NCBI GenBank assembly: GCA_004009845.1
Contig: RMBW01000042.1
Coordinates: forward strand, 124,001 to 188,000
Length of the DNA: 64,000 bases
Direction of reading: 5' to 3'
DNA from: Davidsoniella eucalypti
Taxonomy: Eukaryota; Ascomycota; Sordariomycetes; Microascales; Ceratocystidaceae
Position numbers and translations under genes: made by a program. The first letter of the stretch is position 1. Each line of letters opens with the position of its first letter. Below, one piece after another: positions 46,472 to 57,600 of this stretch. The notes under the pieces were generated by a model. It saw only the letters and a program-made list of their open reading frames with translations. It ran no database searches and was not told the DNA's origin.

Positions 46472-48394
46472 GTTGGCTAGAAGTTTTGAGGCTAGTATGT
46501 GATATAGTTCGATTCCCCAAGAAAGCTATCAACTTCGAGTGAAGTCCTTTGTACAACCTAATGTACGACACAGTCCCGTACGGTATGTCCCAAGGTCTTG
46601 GTCCAAGATCTATAGCTACAATAACCGGCACATAGGATGTACCGTAGGCAATGATCTAGGAAAATGACCAAGGCCAAGGCGCACAATGGCCACTTTTGTC
46701 GCTGGAATATGAACTGGCTCGTATTTCTTGCTATATATCTCCGAGTCGCAAGAAGGCGGGGGCGCTTCAGTAGTAGTCGAGTAAGCTGACGAGTGAGTCG
46801 CAAACGGGGAAGACAAAATGATGAGCAGTTGGCTGTGGTTGAATACGTGGTTTTGACGAGGCGATTCGGTCGGATGAGAGACTATTAAGAAGATGAAAAG
46901 CAAACCAAGACGGATTGAAGACTCGAATAAGATGAAAAAATAACCAAGAAAATTTCGTGGATTTTAGTGCCACGGTGGGATATTTTCCTGCTACACGTCG
47001 ATATTATCACATGTACTGCTGATTAGAAAAAGGCTGTTGTTCCACGAGTAAATGACGGCATTGGGATTTAGAACCAGATTTCCTCTTTGCCTAACCCAGC
47101 CTAGCCGTGTTATGTACTTGCTATAGCCTAACTATTAGGGTTAGTGGGATGCCATGTGTATCACGTGACTATATATATATGTACTGTGCTGTTTTAACCC
47201 TAACTATGGATTAAACCACAGATTTTGCTCAACTTCTTATTCTAATACTAAGCACTCTGGTCTTTTCCTGTGTCTCTACCAACGCTAGGTGGACAGTAAA
47301 GAAACAAGTTTAGCCAGGTTAGCGCCGCTTGTCGTCTCCACTGCTTCCACCGAAATTTGCTCTTGCTTTCTTTTTCTATTTTGCTTTTTTAGTTCGGACC
47401 TCCACTATGGGGGACCATTAGGGTTTCTCGACGTCTACGATCCACTAGGGTCGGATCCACGTGATCTACATAAAAGACGTAAAACGATTTATAAATAAAT
47501 AAAATGTAATAATGATTGGAGCTAACGGTCTCAACGCAAGATAAATACAGGAAACCAACTAGTCGGCTCTCTATAGCTGATGTCTGATCGATGCGACATC
47601 CTCAGAGGTCTGGGTGACCACAGCTGTCGAGGGAACGCGTGATAACATGCAAGATATACTTATGCAGAAAAGGTTGTGGTAGTAAGATAAAGCAGTCAGA
47701 GTTTCTAATAGGGGAAGGTAGCACGAGCTTGGGTGGCTCTAGCAGTGGCGGATGCCTTTAGGTACGAGAATAAGAATAGAGAAATATGAGGGCAGCACAT
47801 CAGGTGCGATAGGTTTGATTTGATTATATTTAACTTCTACCTAAAGCACTAAGATTTCACCATGAACCTGCTATGTCTTGGTGGGATGCCTGTGATATAT
47901 TACTAGTTAGTAGATATTCTAGTATGTATAGGAAAGGGGAATATGAAGTTGCCAGATACATAATACAATTAGCATTACTAGAACAGCTCCGTCGCCATTT
48001 TTATTTGATCTCCATTTGGCTAACATGTATAACTACTTCAAAAGTAGCAGCTCGTGTCTTGCCAACATGTTGTTAGTTATCATGTAAGTAAGAAGACCTA
48101 GGAGAAAGTTTTCCCCTAGGCAGATGTATGATTAGGTCTAAAGAAAATACAATCTATAACAAAAAAATCCCGTGATATCCCAAACGAACTACTATCTTTT
48201 TTTGTTCTATTTCTTCTCCTAATGGACTGTACGGATAGTTAGTCTAAGAGCCTTGTGTTGCTTTCTTGTTATATCTTACTTGTCTATTATTTCTGGTTTA
48301 GGGTTTCTATTCACGTTACGAATAAAGGTCTTTCCTTGCAAGCTGTTTAATCGGACCAAACACCATAAACAACTACTTCCCCCTCAAACTTCCA
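46472..48394. other. Intergenic region left of the LINE remnant
   Basis: About 1.9 kb of AT-rich DNA. It contains a TCACGTGA palindrome at 47161-47168 followed by a (TA)n run, and an isolated TAACCCTAAC string near 47203-47212 that is not a telomere array. Frames such as 46558-46803 (-) lack ATG starts. The 5' boundary of the LINE could lie within the last few hundred bases. Confidence 0.4.
47161..47168. promoter_or_regulatory. TCACGTGA E-box palindrome
   Basis: A third exact copy of the palindrome, followed by TATATATATAT. No gene start is close downstream, so its relevance is doubtful. Confidence 0.25.
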
Positions 48395-49546
48395 ATGGAA
48401 GGCAAGGCGCCAGAGGCTCCTTCCCTCCCGGCGCGAGTCGCAGACGCCCTCGATCAGCTTGCTCGTCAGACCTCTCCTTGCCGCAATGCGCGAAAATGTC
48501 CGCGAAGGACACCTAACCACTATGGACTCCCTCGTCCAAAACATTGTCCTCGGGACGGGGCAGTAAACCTAAATGAGCATCCCAGTCTGCTCCGGCACCC
48601 CCAGCCAAACCTCCCTCCGCCGGTCCCAAGATCAGCGACCCCAAGATCAACCCCAATAAAGGCCCCAAGGCCACCCACCCCTCACAAACCTCCTCGCTTT
48701 GCCTTCCGCATGAAGGCAGACCACTAGCTGAGGGACACAGACCGCGTCATGATGGCCCAGGCCATCAATGACGCCTATGCTGGTCTCAAGGACTGCGTTG
48801 TGACGGCGCATTGCACGAACCACGGCTTCACAGTGGTCGCTAAGTCGGCCGAGGCAGGTGACCGCCTCCGGTTCCACAAGGGCCTTATTGAGAAGAAATT
48901 CCAAGTCTCCTTTCAGGAGATAACCGATCGACTTGAGTACCGAGTGGTACACATCGCCGAAAGGGCTTGCGATGTTTCCACAGGTATAGGAGGCCCCGCC
49001 ACCCTCGAACTTTAGGGTAAAATTGCGAAAGCGCACACTGGAGTGGCGCCGGTTGAGGTCCGATGGACCAAGAACAACCACAAGAACTTGGGCCTGCAAA
49101 TGACCTTCTTCTTCCCCAAAGAAGTGAACAGGTTCTAGATTGGCCAGAGTTCGTTCTCAAGACGAATTCACCCACAGCCAGTCATCCATCAGTGTGGAAG
49201 ATGCTGGGGCTTTCACAGGTCCCAGTTCTGCCACAAGGCTAGGCGGTGTGCCAAATGCGGCTGTTCGGCCCATACTGGTGACTGCAACTCACCCAATATT
49301 TGCATCAACTGCGGCGGTCCACATGAGGCCAATAACCGCAAGTGCCTTTCGAGACCGACTAGCTCGAGAGGAGTCATTGTCCCACCAGACACCGCCAAAC
49401 TTCAAGAGCTTCGCAAGAAGCATCGCAAGGAGGCCCAGGAGTCTGGGAAGGTTGCTTTCGACCGACTCGAGCTCACCAGGAGCCCCCACTGTCACCGCGA
49501 GTTCTTCGAACTCTTTCGCTCCCCTCGCCGAGATGCAGATAGATAG
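48395..49546 (+). pseudogene. LINE ORF1 (Gag-like) with three internal TAG stops
   Basis: One reading frame runs 384 codons from ATG 48395 to TAG 49544-49546, interrupted by TAG at 48725-48727, 49013-49015 and 49136-49138, with no frameshift needed. The N-terminal third is Pro-rich. The middle contains APVEVRWTKN, as in fungal LINE Gag proteins. From residue about 267 it has three Cys/His knuckles: CGRCWGFHRSQFC, CAKCGCSAHTGDC and CINCGGPHEANNRKC. All three internal stops are TAG, compatible with CAG-to-TAG (C to T) changes, though the original codons are unknown. Gag proteins of this type bind element RNA. Confidence 0.78.
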
Positions 49547-49574
49547 TCATGAAGTATCCCCGTCTCATAGATAG

Positions 49575-49637
49575 ATGTCCCTCAAACTATCACCTGCTAC
49601 GCCCCTCCTACCTGTGCTTCAGGCAAATGTGGGATGA
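49575..49637 (+). pseudogene. LINE ORF2 start fragment (endonuclease N-terminus)
   Basis: An ATG 28 bases after the Gag stop opens a 20-residue frame ending LLPVLQANVG, the usual beginning of the ORF2 endonuclease (LxVLQxNVGR). It ends at TGA where family members have Arg, so a CGA-to-TGA change is plausible. About 12 further codons after the stop still look ORF2-like, then similarity is lost. Confidence 0.55.
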
Positions 49638-49678
49638 GCGAATAGTGCTCACAGTCAATTCCTACACCAAGATTTGGG

Positions 49679-50289
49679 CCATGGACGGACGTCTGGATTA
49701 TTCTAGACAACCAAAAAGTCTCAGAAGTCCTGCTGGACTCTAATCCTACTTTCACCTGGCAGCCCGAGATCCCGGAGTTCCGGCGACTCGCAGCTGCTTG
49801 GCCACTACCAAGAATATCGCACCCTGGTAGGCCGGGCCGAGTCCGAGTTCTTTGGTGCCCTGGGCACCTTGGAATCGAGGGAAATGAACAAGCTGATACC
49901 CTCGCTAAAGAAGCCTGCCTTCACGCGTCCGACTTTCCGAAGGCGTCGCTGGCAGGTGCCAAGAGAGCTGTCAAAGGACGGTTCCAATTAAAAGCCGCCG
50001 AATGGTGGCAGAGAGTAGCTTCACCTCTTTATAGGGAACTGGAGATTCCATGGCCTAAGGGCCCCCCGATGAGCTTCGTCTTTGCAGACGGCATCTCGGG
50101 TTCCTTCCCACTCAACATGGCGACTTCAAGGCCTATCACGAAAAGTTCCAACACACTGATGCACATGTCTCATGGCACAGATACTCCTGCTTGGGTTGCA
50201 ACCGCAGCCTCAACCCTGGACTTTGTTCTTGGGACTCCGCAGGGTGCGCTTCGGCTCTCAACCTTCCTCTGGAAGACACAATTTCTTGA
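49679..50289 (+). pseudogene. LINE ORF2 C-terminal fragment (RNase H and tail)
   Basis: The frame reads DVWIILDNQKVSE, then VLWCPGHLGIEGNEQADTLA (49847-49906), the end of a LINE RNase H domain with the GNEQAD aspartate. A one-base frame change occurs in the C6 run at 50062-50067, after which the typical tail HGDFKAYHEKFQH continues to TGA 50287-50289. The N-terminal half of RNase H and all of the reverse transcriptase are absent. Confidence 0.72.
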
Positions 50290-50715
50290 AGACTTGTGCC
50301 CTCTTCGGCCTCCTTTAGGGACTCCGCTGCCCGTTCATTATTCTGTAATTGTTACACTGTAACAGTGACCCTAGTCGGTAATGCTTTCCTCTATAACCAC
50401 TAGGGTTATACAGGGTTCCACCACATCCACACCGTGCGCATGTCCCTTAAGGTGGGAGCCGCGTCCAATTTTATTGGCCCGCTCGTTAATAATAACAAAT
50501 ACAAAAATAAATCACGATGTTATTGCTTCGTAGATATTGGAATGTATTGAGGATCCGCCATTTAATTATGTGCTTATTAATCCTATCCTTCGCTAACATA
50601 TGAAGCTCTGCAACCATCAAAACCTCACTACTTTAACAAGTTTTATATCCCAAAGAAGTTACTACACAGTGACACTCTTGTGATACTTCACTACAAATCA
50701 TCCATCATTACCAAC

Positions 50716-52073
50716 ATGATGAGATCAACCATACCACGGACACTGCGTAGTCTTCGCAGCTTCACAAGCAATACCAGACCAACAAACATCCGCCGCTTCA
50801 CAGAGAATGCTGCTAGTCCGCGGAACAAAGTTCAAGTCTATGTTTCCGAGTCTCTGGATCCGTTCGTGAATCTCTCCATCGAGCACGCTCTACTCCAAAA
50901 GTCACACCCAGAATCTACCGTCTTTTTTTTGTATACCAACCGACCATGCATCGTCATCGGACGCAACCAGAATCCGTGGGTAGAAGTGAATCTTCCTCTA
51001 TTAGAGCAAGTTCACGACACTAGTTCTCCAGAAGCTCTACTCGTACGGACAGAAGCCGAGGCCGCCCAGAGCCGTGCTGTTGAACTTGTGCGACGGAGAT
51101 CCGGCGGGGGCGCTGTGTTCCATGATTCTGGCAACATAAACTTCTCGGTGCTCTGCCCATCAGCGAACTTTGACCGTGATCTTCACGCCGAGATGGTGGT
51201 GAGAGCGCTGCATCGGCTAGGAGTGGCCGGGGCTATGGTTAACTGTAGACACGATATCGTCATCGCCAATGACCCGGCAGCGGTGCTAGAGAGAGCGGAG
51301 AATGGCGCGTGCAAGGCGGGGATCCCGGGCACGTTCAAGGTTTCTGGATCGGCTTATAAACTGACGCGTCTGCGCTCGTTGCATCATGGCACGTGTTTGC
51401 TGGCATCACCAAACTTGAAGAATATCTCAAAGTTCTTGCGGTCTCCGGCCCGGAACTATATTGAGGCTAGAGGCGTGGAAAGCGTCCGGTCACCGGTGAA
51501 GAACGTTGGCGTGGTCAAGTCAGACTTTGTGAGGACGGTGATGGAGGAGTTTGAGAAAATGTATGGCTTGTACGAGATAACAGTATTTGATGATAGCGTC
51601 AAGGAACACCCGGACGTTTCCAAGGGCATGAAAGAGCTCAGGGTACGATCTCTCTTCATAAACTACATTGTTGATTATCTTGCTAACTTGGAGTATAGAG
51701 CCGCGATTGGATCTATGGACAGACGCCCAGATTTGCCTTTTCCTCTAGCACTAGCAAAGACGGATCTCTGAATGCCCGGGAGATAGTTGGAGAGGTGAGT
51801 TTTTATGTTTGTATACTTCACATCTAGAGTATGAACTAACAGTAGCTTACAATATAGAATTCGGTGTCATTCGAGGCTGCCCATGGCGAACTTACCGAGT
51901 TGACCATCAACGGCCAGACAAGTAAGTTGGATTCTATGGTGAAGCTCTACGATATCAAGAGTTGGCCGGAACTGATTGCAGGACAAGGTATTGCGAACAC
52001 AAATTCTGCCACAGTTCTTGGTGAATGGGTCGGAAACGTTTTGGGAAGTTCTTGGACATCTAAGAGCACATGA
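50716..52073 (+). CDS. Mitochondrial lipoate-protein ligase/lipoyltransferase
   Basis: Three exons: 50716-51642, 51699-51794 and 51858-52073, giving 412 residues (yeast Lip3/Aim22 is similar in length). It attaches lipoate to mitochondrial dehydrogenase E2 subunits or glycine cleavage H protein. A basic, Ser/Arg-rich presequence (1-40) precedes the catalytic fold. Visible motifs are RRRSGGGAVFHDSGNINFSV (126-145), the ligase Arg/Gly loop, and KVSGSAYKL (208-216), containing the catalytic-site Lys. Intron 1 must be removed to give ELRSRDWIYGQTPRFAFS, a family hallmark; the unspliced frame instead ends at 51771. Introns are 56 and 63 bp. Exon 3 continues to TGA at 52071-52073, with an ending GEWVGNVLG that fits the family's C-terminal helix. 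Of two adjacent Met codons I chose the first (50716). The promoter is short, about 200 bp to the LINE tail. Confidence 0.92.
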
Positions 52074-54350
52074 ATGTACATATAAGCCATTTGAAGCGCT
52101 TTTTATTACGAGATTCCATGCTCTCGTATTTCTAAGTCTAACCACTATACTAATAACCCACATCATTGGGACTTTGTACTACTAGCCATTTATAGATCAT
52201 GATAATAGACACACCCACCTACCTCTAGGACTTTCAATATACTGTAGCGTCCGGCATAGAGTTCAACTTGAGAATGCCGGGGCTAGTTGGAAATCACGGG
52301 GTAAATTGTTTTGATGACGCGGAAATGTCCATCATCTGGGGAAGCGAAACCCGCTACACTACAAGTTTTATATGAGATAAGAGGTGAGATATACAACGAG
52401 CTATGGTTTCCATGTATAGCCAAGGATAACGCATGACGGGTTGACGTAAACAAGTCTTGGGCGTTATAAGTTGGCTAGAGACGGGCGATCATGGATTGTG
52501 AGTAGCATCTATCAATGTCGCCGACCCGTCTGTACTTTGGCAATGCCAAACAGCGCTATGGGCATCACGTAGTACTGGTATCATCTATAGTTCATGAAAA
52601 GCGAGAGGGCAAAAAAGACTCCAAAGATCCCAGACAAGGCACCAGCCTGAACACTTCTAGTAACATGATCCTACCCAATCACTATCAAGACAAACATCTC
52701 CCTAGTTTTCACAAGGAAAACTGGGATAGCTCCTCACATGGAACCGACGTGGATTAATGTCTCACCCACCATATAAAGGAAGAGAATCTAATGAGCCGTG
52801 AAGCATGTTTCTCCCTTTACGCTGCTGACTGTCGAGGCTTTTAGCACATTTTGTGTCACGCTGTAAATTACAAGAGCATGGTGGCTTTGTTTATAAATGT
52901 GTATACATGTATTTGATAGCATAGCACGCCAGTGGCAACCCTTTTTTAGCTCATGTACCGGGCAAGGTCTAATTTCCATGTGAAACTCGACTTCTTGGCG
53001 ATAGTGGCCAAAAGGAGGAATGGGAAACTCCAAAGATTGTAAGCCTTTAGTTTAGTTATCTAAAAAGGAAAAAAATAAAAGAATTTGCAGACATGTATCT
53101 GTACATTGCGCAAGTATCAAAAAGGAACGGCGCCAGTGTTTAGGCTAGATATATCTGTATGTAATCACCCATAACTATTCGTGTCATAACTGCTCGGCTA
53201 TCGAGTAATCGAAGGCTCACTATTACCCTCTTATTCGCTCATGGATATCCCTTTTCCTCTTTCTTTGAAGCTATTGGGCTTGGAGAACAAGCGAGGGAGC
53301 ATCGAAGACGGCGAACTTGTTAGTCAAAGTACTTTTCCAAACACTAGTTGAAGGGTCGCACACAGTGTCAGCATTTGGCCTTGTTTCCTCGAGTTTTCCC
53401 TCAATCAGGGAAAAGCTGGTTTATCCAAAAGTGATATCTTTCTTGGCTCTCTCCGTCACATCATCGAACCACAGACTGAAAAAAATCCCAGGTCATGTCA
53501 TTGTGATTAGGCGGGCTTTTTTGCCTCTCCCCATCGCCCAATTCAACGCGGGGCTTCTGAGGCTAGCCTGGATATTGAAACTAAAACCCGACGTTGGCGA
53601 TTCTCCGTTGAAGCGTCTGGTGACGATGAACAAACGGATTGAACAGAATGATGGACAAGTTTCTTTTCGGTTCTTATTACTGTCGTGGAAATACCGGACG
53701 AGACGCCCGAAGAACGGGATATAAAAAGAGGCGTTTTTTTTGGTTTTGTTTTTCGCCGCCCTTGCCGTGCAAATATTCATGGCTAGCTTGACGAAGGCGA
53801 CAACTGTACAACTATGTGTTCCTTACTCTACTTTGGCCCGTCCAGCAGAGTGGTGTGATGTAGAAGGCTATCTAGGGTTAAAGACGGCAAAGGAAGGATC
53901 CAGGATCCCAGAGGCTCAGTCACAAACGGGTTGGAGAACATGTATATGCAACTAGTATATTGGAGATCAGGATAATGCTTAGTGCAAGTGTGATAAGAGT
54001 GAATGATAGACGGCGCGCGATGATGGATATAAGTAGCGATAGATAAAACTAAAAGGTGTTTACTTAGTTCTGGATCTGGGACCAAACCTGGCGTGCAATA
54101 TGCTGTATTTCAAGAATATCAATATTGCTGTTGTTCATCTTTCACGTCACTGAGATAACTTGCTACAGTGCTGGTTCATCAAGCTTGTATTTCCCTTCCC
54201 CACCTTCCCACTGGAATAGCTTGAGGATGATAGTCCAACTTGGAAAGGAGCACAACTTTAACTTGATGGCCTGACTTCTCAAGCCACCGCCTCGTTTTTT
54301 ACGTCTGAGCTGAGGCAGTGGTTAGGTATGACCAGCTCTGACTGTAAGAG

Positions 54351-54650
54351 TCATCCATCATTTATCGTGAGAATGGGCCACCCGAGGTATCTCCTCCTCC
54401 ACTGGGCTGTCGTCTCCAGAAAGGCTTTCCAGTACTGCTCGAACTCCAGCTTGTTCTCAAGGCCATACGCAAGGTTTTGTGTATGGGTTCTTCTAGAGTT
54501 CCAGATGAAGTGTCGCATGTATATCTGTGGGGATCGATATGCATAGGGCTTCCTTTCCACACAGCACCTACCACGGGCATATCTTATCGTCTTGTTAGAT
54601 TTACTTCGAGAAGATCCATACCTGTCATAGTAAAAGAAGTCTAATTGCAT
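54351..54650 (-). CDS. Doubtful small open frame, unknown
   Basis: A 99-residue frame with a real ATG at 54650, starting MQLDFFYYDR. It contains an embedded 54-bp stretch (about 54559-54612) with intron-like ends (GTATGG...GGTAG) and an ATCTAAC branch-like site; removing it keeps the frame. The C-terminal part EFEQYWKAFLETTAQWRRRY looks helix-like. A second frame on the same strand is also open, which weakens the case. No family recognised. Confidence 0.18.
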   Translation of the reverse strand: MQLDFFYYDRYGSSRSKSNKTIRYARGRCCVERKPYAYRSPQIYMRHFIWNSRRTHTQNLAYGLENKLEFEQYWKAFLETTAQWRRRYLGWPILTINDG

Positions 54651-57600
54651 TTTGTACGAGTTGGCCGATTGCTACATGGAGGCTCGATGTGGGAAACAAC
54701 ATTCGTTGTCTAGCCACTATTCTGCATCTATGCGGCCATCCATGATATGATGCCGGAATTACATACAGATATATGTATGTATTGTATGCCAAAAGCTGCT
54801 TGCACTTCTCGAGATAAAGCGAGTAGAGGAACAAGGAGAGAGGAAATAGAGAGAACAGCGACATAAACTACCGAGAAAAGTGCAACTCTTCGCAACTCTT
54901 GCAGCTAAGCGCAGGCTTTTTCAATCTTGCGGACTGCATGCCAGATTACAGAAAGCTTATCAAATCACTATCATAGTCTCTGCTGGTCAAGAGAAAACCA
55001 CGGCGGATTGCGGAGAGAAGCCATCATAGAGTTACAGTGCGACTGTGGGCACTTGGCCGCGACAATGGCGTCCTTTTATTTTGAGGGTAGCTACAATGAG
55101 AAAGGATGGGGAAAGCTAGTATAGATACGGCCTATCTTGGTTACATTTTTCAGCGGTATGAAGCTGGCGATGGTTGGTAGACACAAGATGCTGCGTGCTT
55201 TGGCTGGGCGTTTAGAGGCAACTCGTCATTTTATCTGTGTAATGTGGCTGTCGACCGTGTATCAAAAGCAAGTACTGCCTGTAATGACGTCTCGAGTTCG
55301 CAGTCTGTCTTGTTTTTCCTCCAGGGAGAAACGCCCGGCCGAGTCTGGTATAAGACAGTCAACTTAGTGGTTTCGCTGTTGTATTGTTCGGAGGACTACT
55401 CCGAGGGCTCCGTCTGTGTACGACTACGGGCGAGATGACCGCAAAGCAGACGAGGACAGGCCGATAGCCTATATCTTCCTGTACCGACGGAACACGACGC
55501 CGTATAGGCAAGCATCAGAGGCAGATCACTTGGTTATAGAGGGCACAAGCACGCCTAGCAGTATATAGTACTATGATTGTTCTATACAGGATCGCATACA
55601 CGAGTGTTCCTCTTCTCTAGTTCACACTATGTATGTAATATCGGCTCTGCAGAACCTGATTATCTTTTTTTTTCTTTCTGTTCTTCAAATATTTGGCCTG
55701 TTAATAGTGTACCAAAACTCATCAGGAAATAGGAGAGGAACATGTAGTAATAAAACCGCCATGTCCCGGATCGCCGACCAAGTTTGAAGCAAAGCAAAGC
55801 TGCGGGCCTCAATTAAACACAAAAAACAGAGCTAATCCGCTTTGTTTACTATGAGAAGATACCTGTACAACACATAGTTGTATAGTACATTCTGCATAGT
55901 ATACTGCTCTACTATCAGGTCGATGTGATGTGATGTGATAGATCGTATCATACAAGTTAGGTCACGATGTCTCAGATCAAAGTGCGCTTGATAGTCTAGG
56001 TAGCTTTTTTTTTGAAAAAATAAAATAAAAATACAGTAGAGTATCAGAGTGTAGTGTTTTCTAACTACTGGTGTTTTTTTTCTTTTCTTTTTTTTTTCTT
56101 CTTTCTAGTGTCCTCCGCATTTTCGGTTCCCCGCATTCAACAAACAGTTAGGGTATGAGAAAAGAAACAAAAAACGCCATCTTCCCTAGTCAATTGCTCG
56201 ATTTCCCGAGAATCTAAAATGTAGGACAAGACGTGGTCTGCATGTTTACCTTCTTTTTTTTCGTAGCGATCCCAAGTCTTCTTCTCTCTATATTGTATCA
56301 ATCTTCTTCCTCGATAGATTTAGTTGCGAGTTACTGCCAAAACGGGGCTCAGCAACGAGGACCGCCTAAAAGGAACGACTGGACGATAACTGAACCAGGC
56401 CTTTTCTTTTATTTCATTACTTACTAGGAAAAGCGAACCCCGCAGAAAGCCAAAGCTTTACCCGTCTTGGACAGGTCCAGCCGAGCGGGAGCTTGAAGCC
56501 TATCGCTTGATAGCTTGATTGGAAACAGGCCCTGTCGGCCATCCTAGACTTCACGATGCCTGCCAGGATATAGAGTTCTCCATGTCCATATCTGTATGTA
56601 GGCCTGCTGGCCTGACACCGACTACATGTGACTGCAGCTCGCTATCGTCGGTCCTGTCATCTTAGCCTGTGGCTAGCCTCGGACCATCCCGTCCGCAGAT
56701 ATGCCCGTAGACAGACTGGCTGCCTCGACGGGCTAGCTTAGGTGCCGCCTGTCGCATTATCGTGAGAAGTAATATTGCACCTGACCTCAAGACTCCAGGA
56801 TGCTGCAGCAGAAGCAGCTCTAGACGAGATCACAACAGCAGTTCTCTGTCTCCCCTCTCCCATCATGTATGTACACGAACCTCCAATGTGCGCTGCAGTG
56901 TCCCCCTCCCGTAGCCCCTGTATCGTGAGATGTGTATATCTACATTACATGTACATATGAATGTGCAGCTAGTCATATACAGCCCTCACCCTCTTATTTC
57001 CCCAGAATTGCTCTTCAGTCAGAGCAAGCCACCGTAGCTAGCCGATTCAGGACCTGGGGCTTACCTGATTTGTACCGCTAGAAGAGGCAACAGATGGACA
57101 GTAAGACAAAAGAACTGCAAACAAACATTTTGGGGTCTCCATGGCCAGTCCTGGTTGCCAGTGTTTGTTTTCCGACTGGCTTGTAGCCTGTTGTGGGAGC
57201 CTGTTATGGCGGACATAAGTATATCGACTAGTCAGCGTAACTACGGCGCCCAACCATGGCAGTATCACATCTGATATGCTATGTGTATACCTAACAGCGA
57301 ACTAAGTAAATAGCACATCAGGGTCATGCTACAGGAACACAAACACAGTCCCGCTATGGATACAGCCGCAACCTTCTGGCCAGTACAAGCAACGCAAGCT
57401 GCCCGTCCATACAACTCGCCCTTCGATTTCTATACTTCATTTTGTAATCGAATCTGTCGTGGGCAAAACGCGTACATACAGATCGACTAACCAGCAAAAT
57501 GGTGATAACCCCCCGGCCATATCAGCATCTTGACTAGGGTATCATCTTGCTATGTACCATCTTTCCCGCCGTTAACCAACGCAAGCCCTTGTCTGTATTT

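Larger units (their letters stand above)
48395..50512 (+). mobile_element. Decayed Tad1-type LINE retrotransposon
   Basis: The remnant holds, in order, a Gag-like ORF1 with zinc knuckles, the first residues of ORF2, the C-terminal part of an RNase H domain and a 3' tail ending in an A-rich AAATACAAAAATAAA run. Tad1-clade LINEs of filamentous fungi encode ORF1 (Gag) and ORF2 (endonuclease, reverse transcriptase, RNase H). The endonuclease body and the whole reverse transcriptase are missing. The sequence is GC-richer than its AT-rich surroundings. The ends are approximate: the 5' limit is set at the Gag ATG and the 3' limit at the A-rich tail. I could not find a target-site duplication by eye. 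It cannot move by itself. Confidence 0.8.

Noticed and set aside
46503..46515. AGTTCGATTCC, tRNA B-box-like
   Set aside because: No matching A-box upstream and the flanking bases do not pair into a T-arm or acceptor stem.
47203..47212. TAACCCTAAC, telomere-like string
   Set aside because: A single short occurrence, not an array; does not indicate a telomere.
51643..51771. Unspliced C-terminus of the lipoate ligase frame
   Set aside because: Reading through gives a non-family ending; removing 51643-51698 restores the SRDWIYGQTP hallmark, so it is an intron plus frame-shifted exon.
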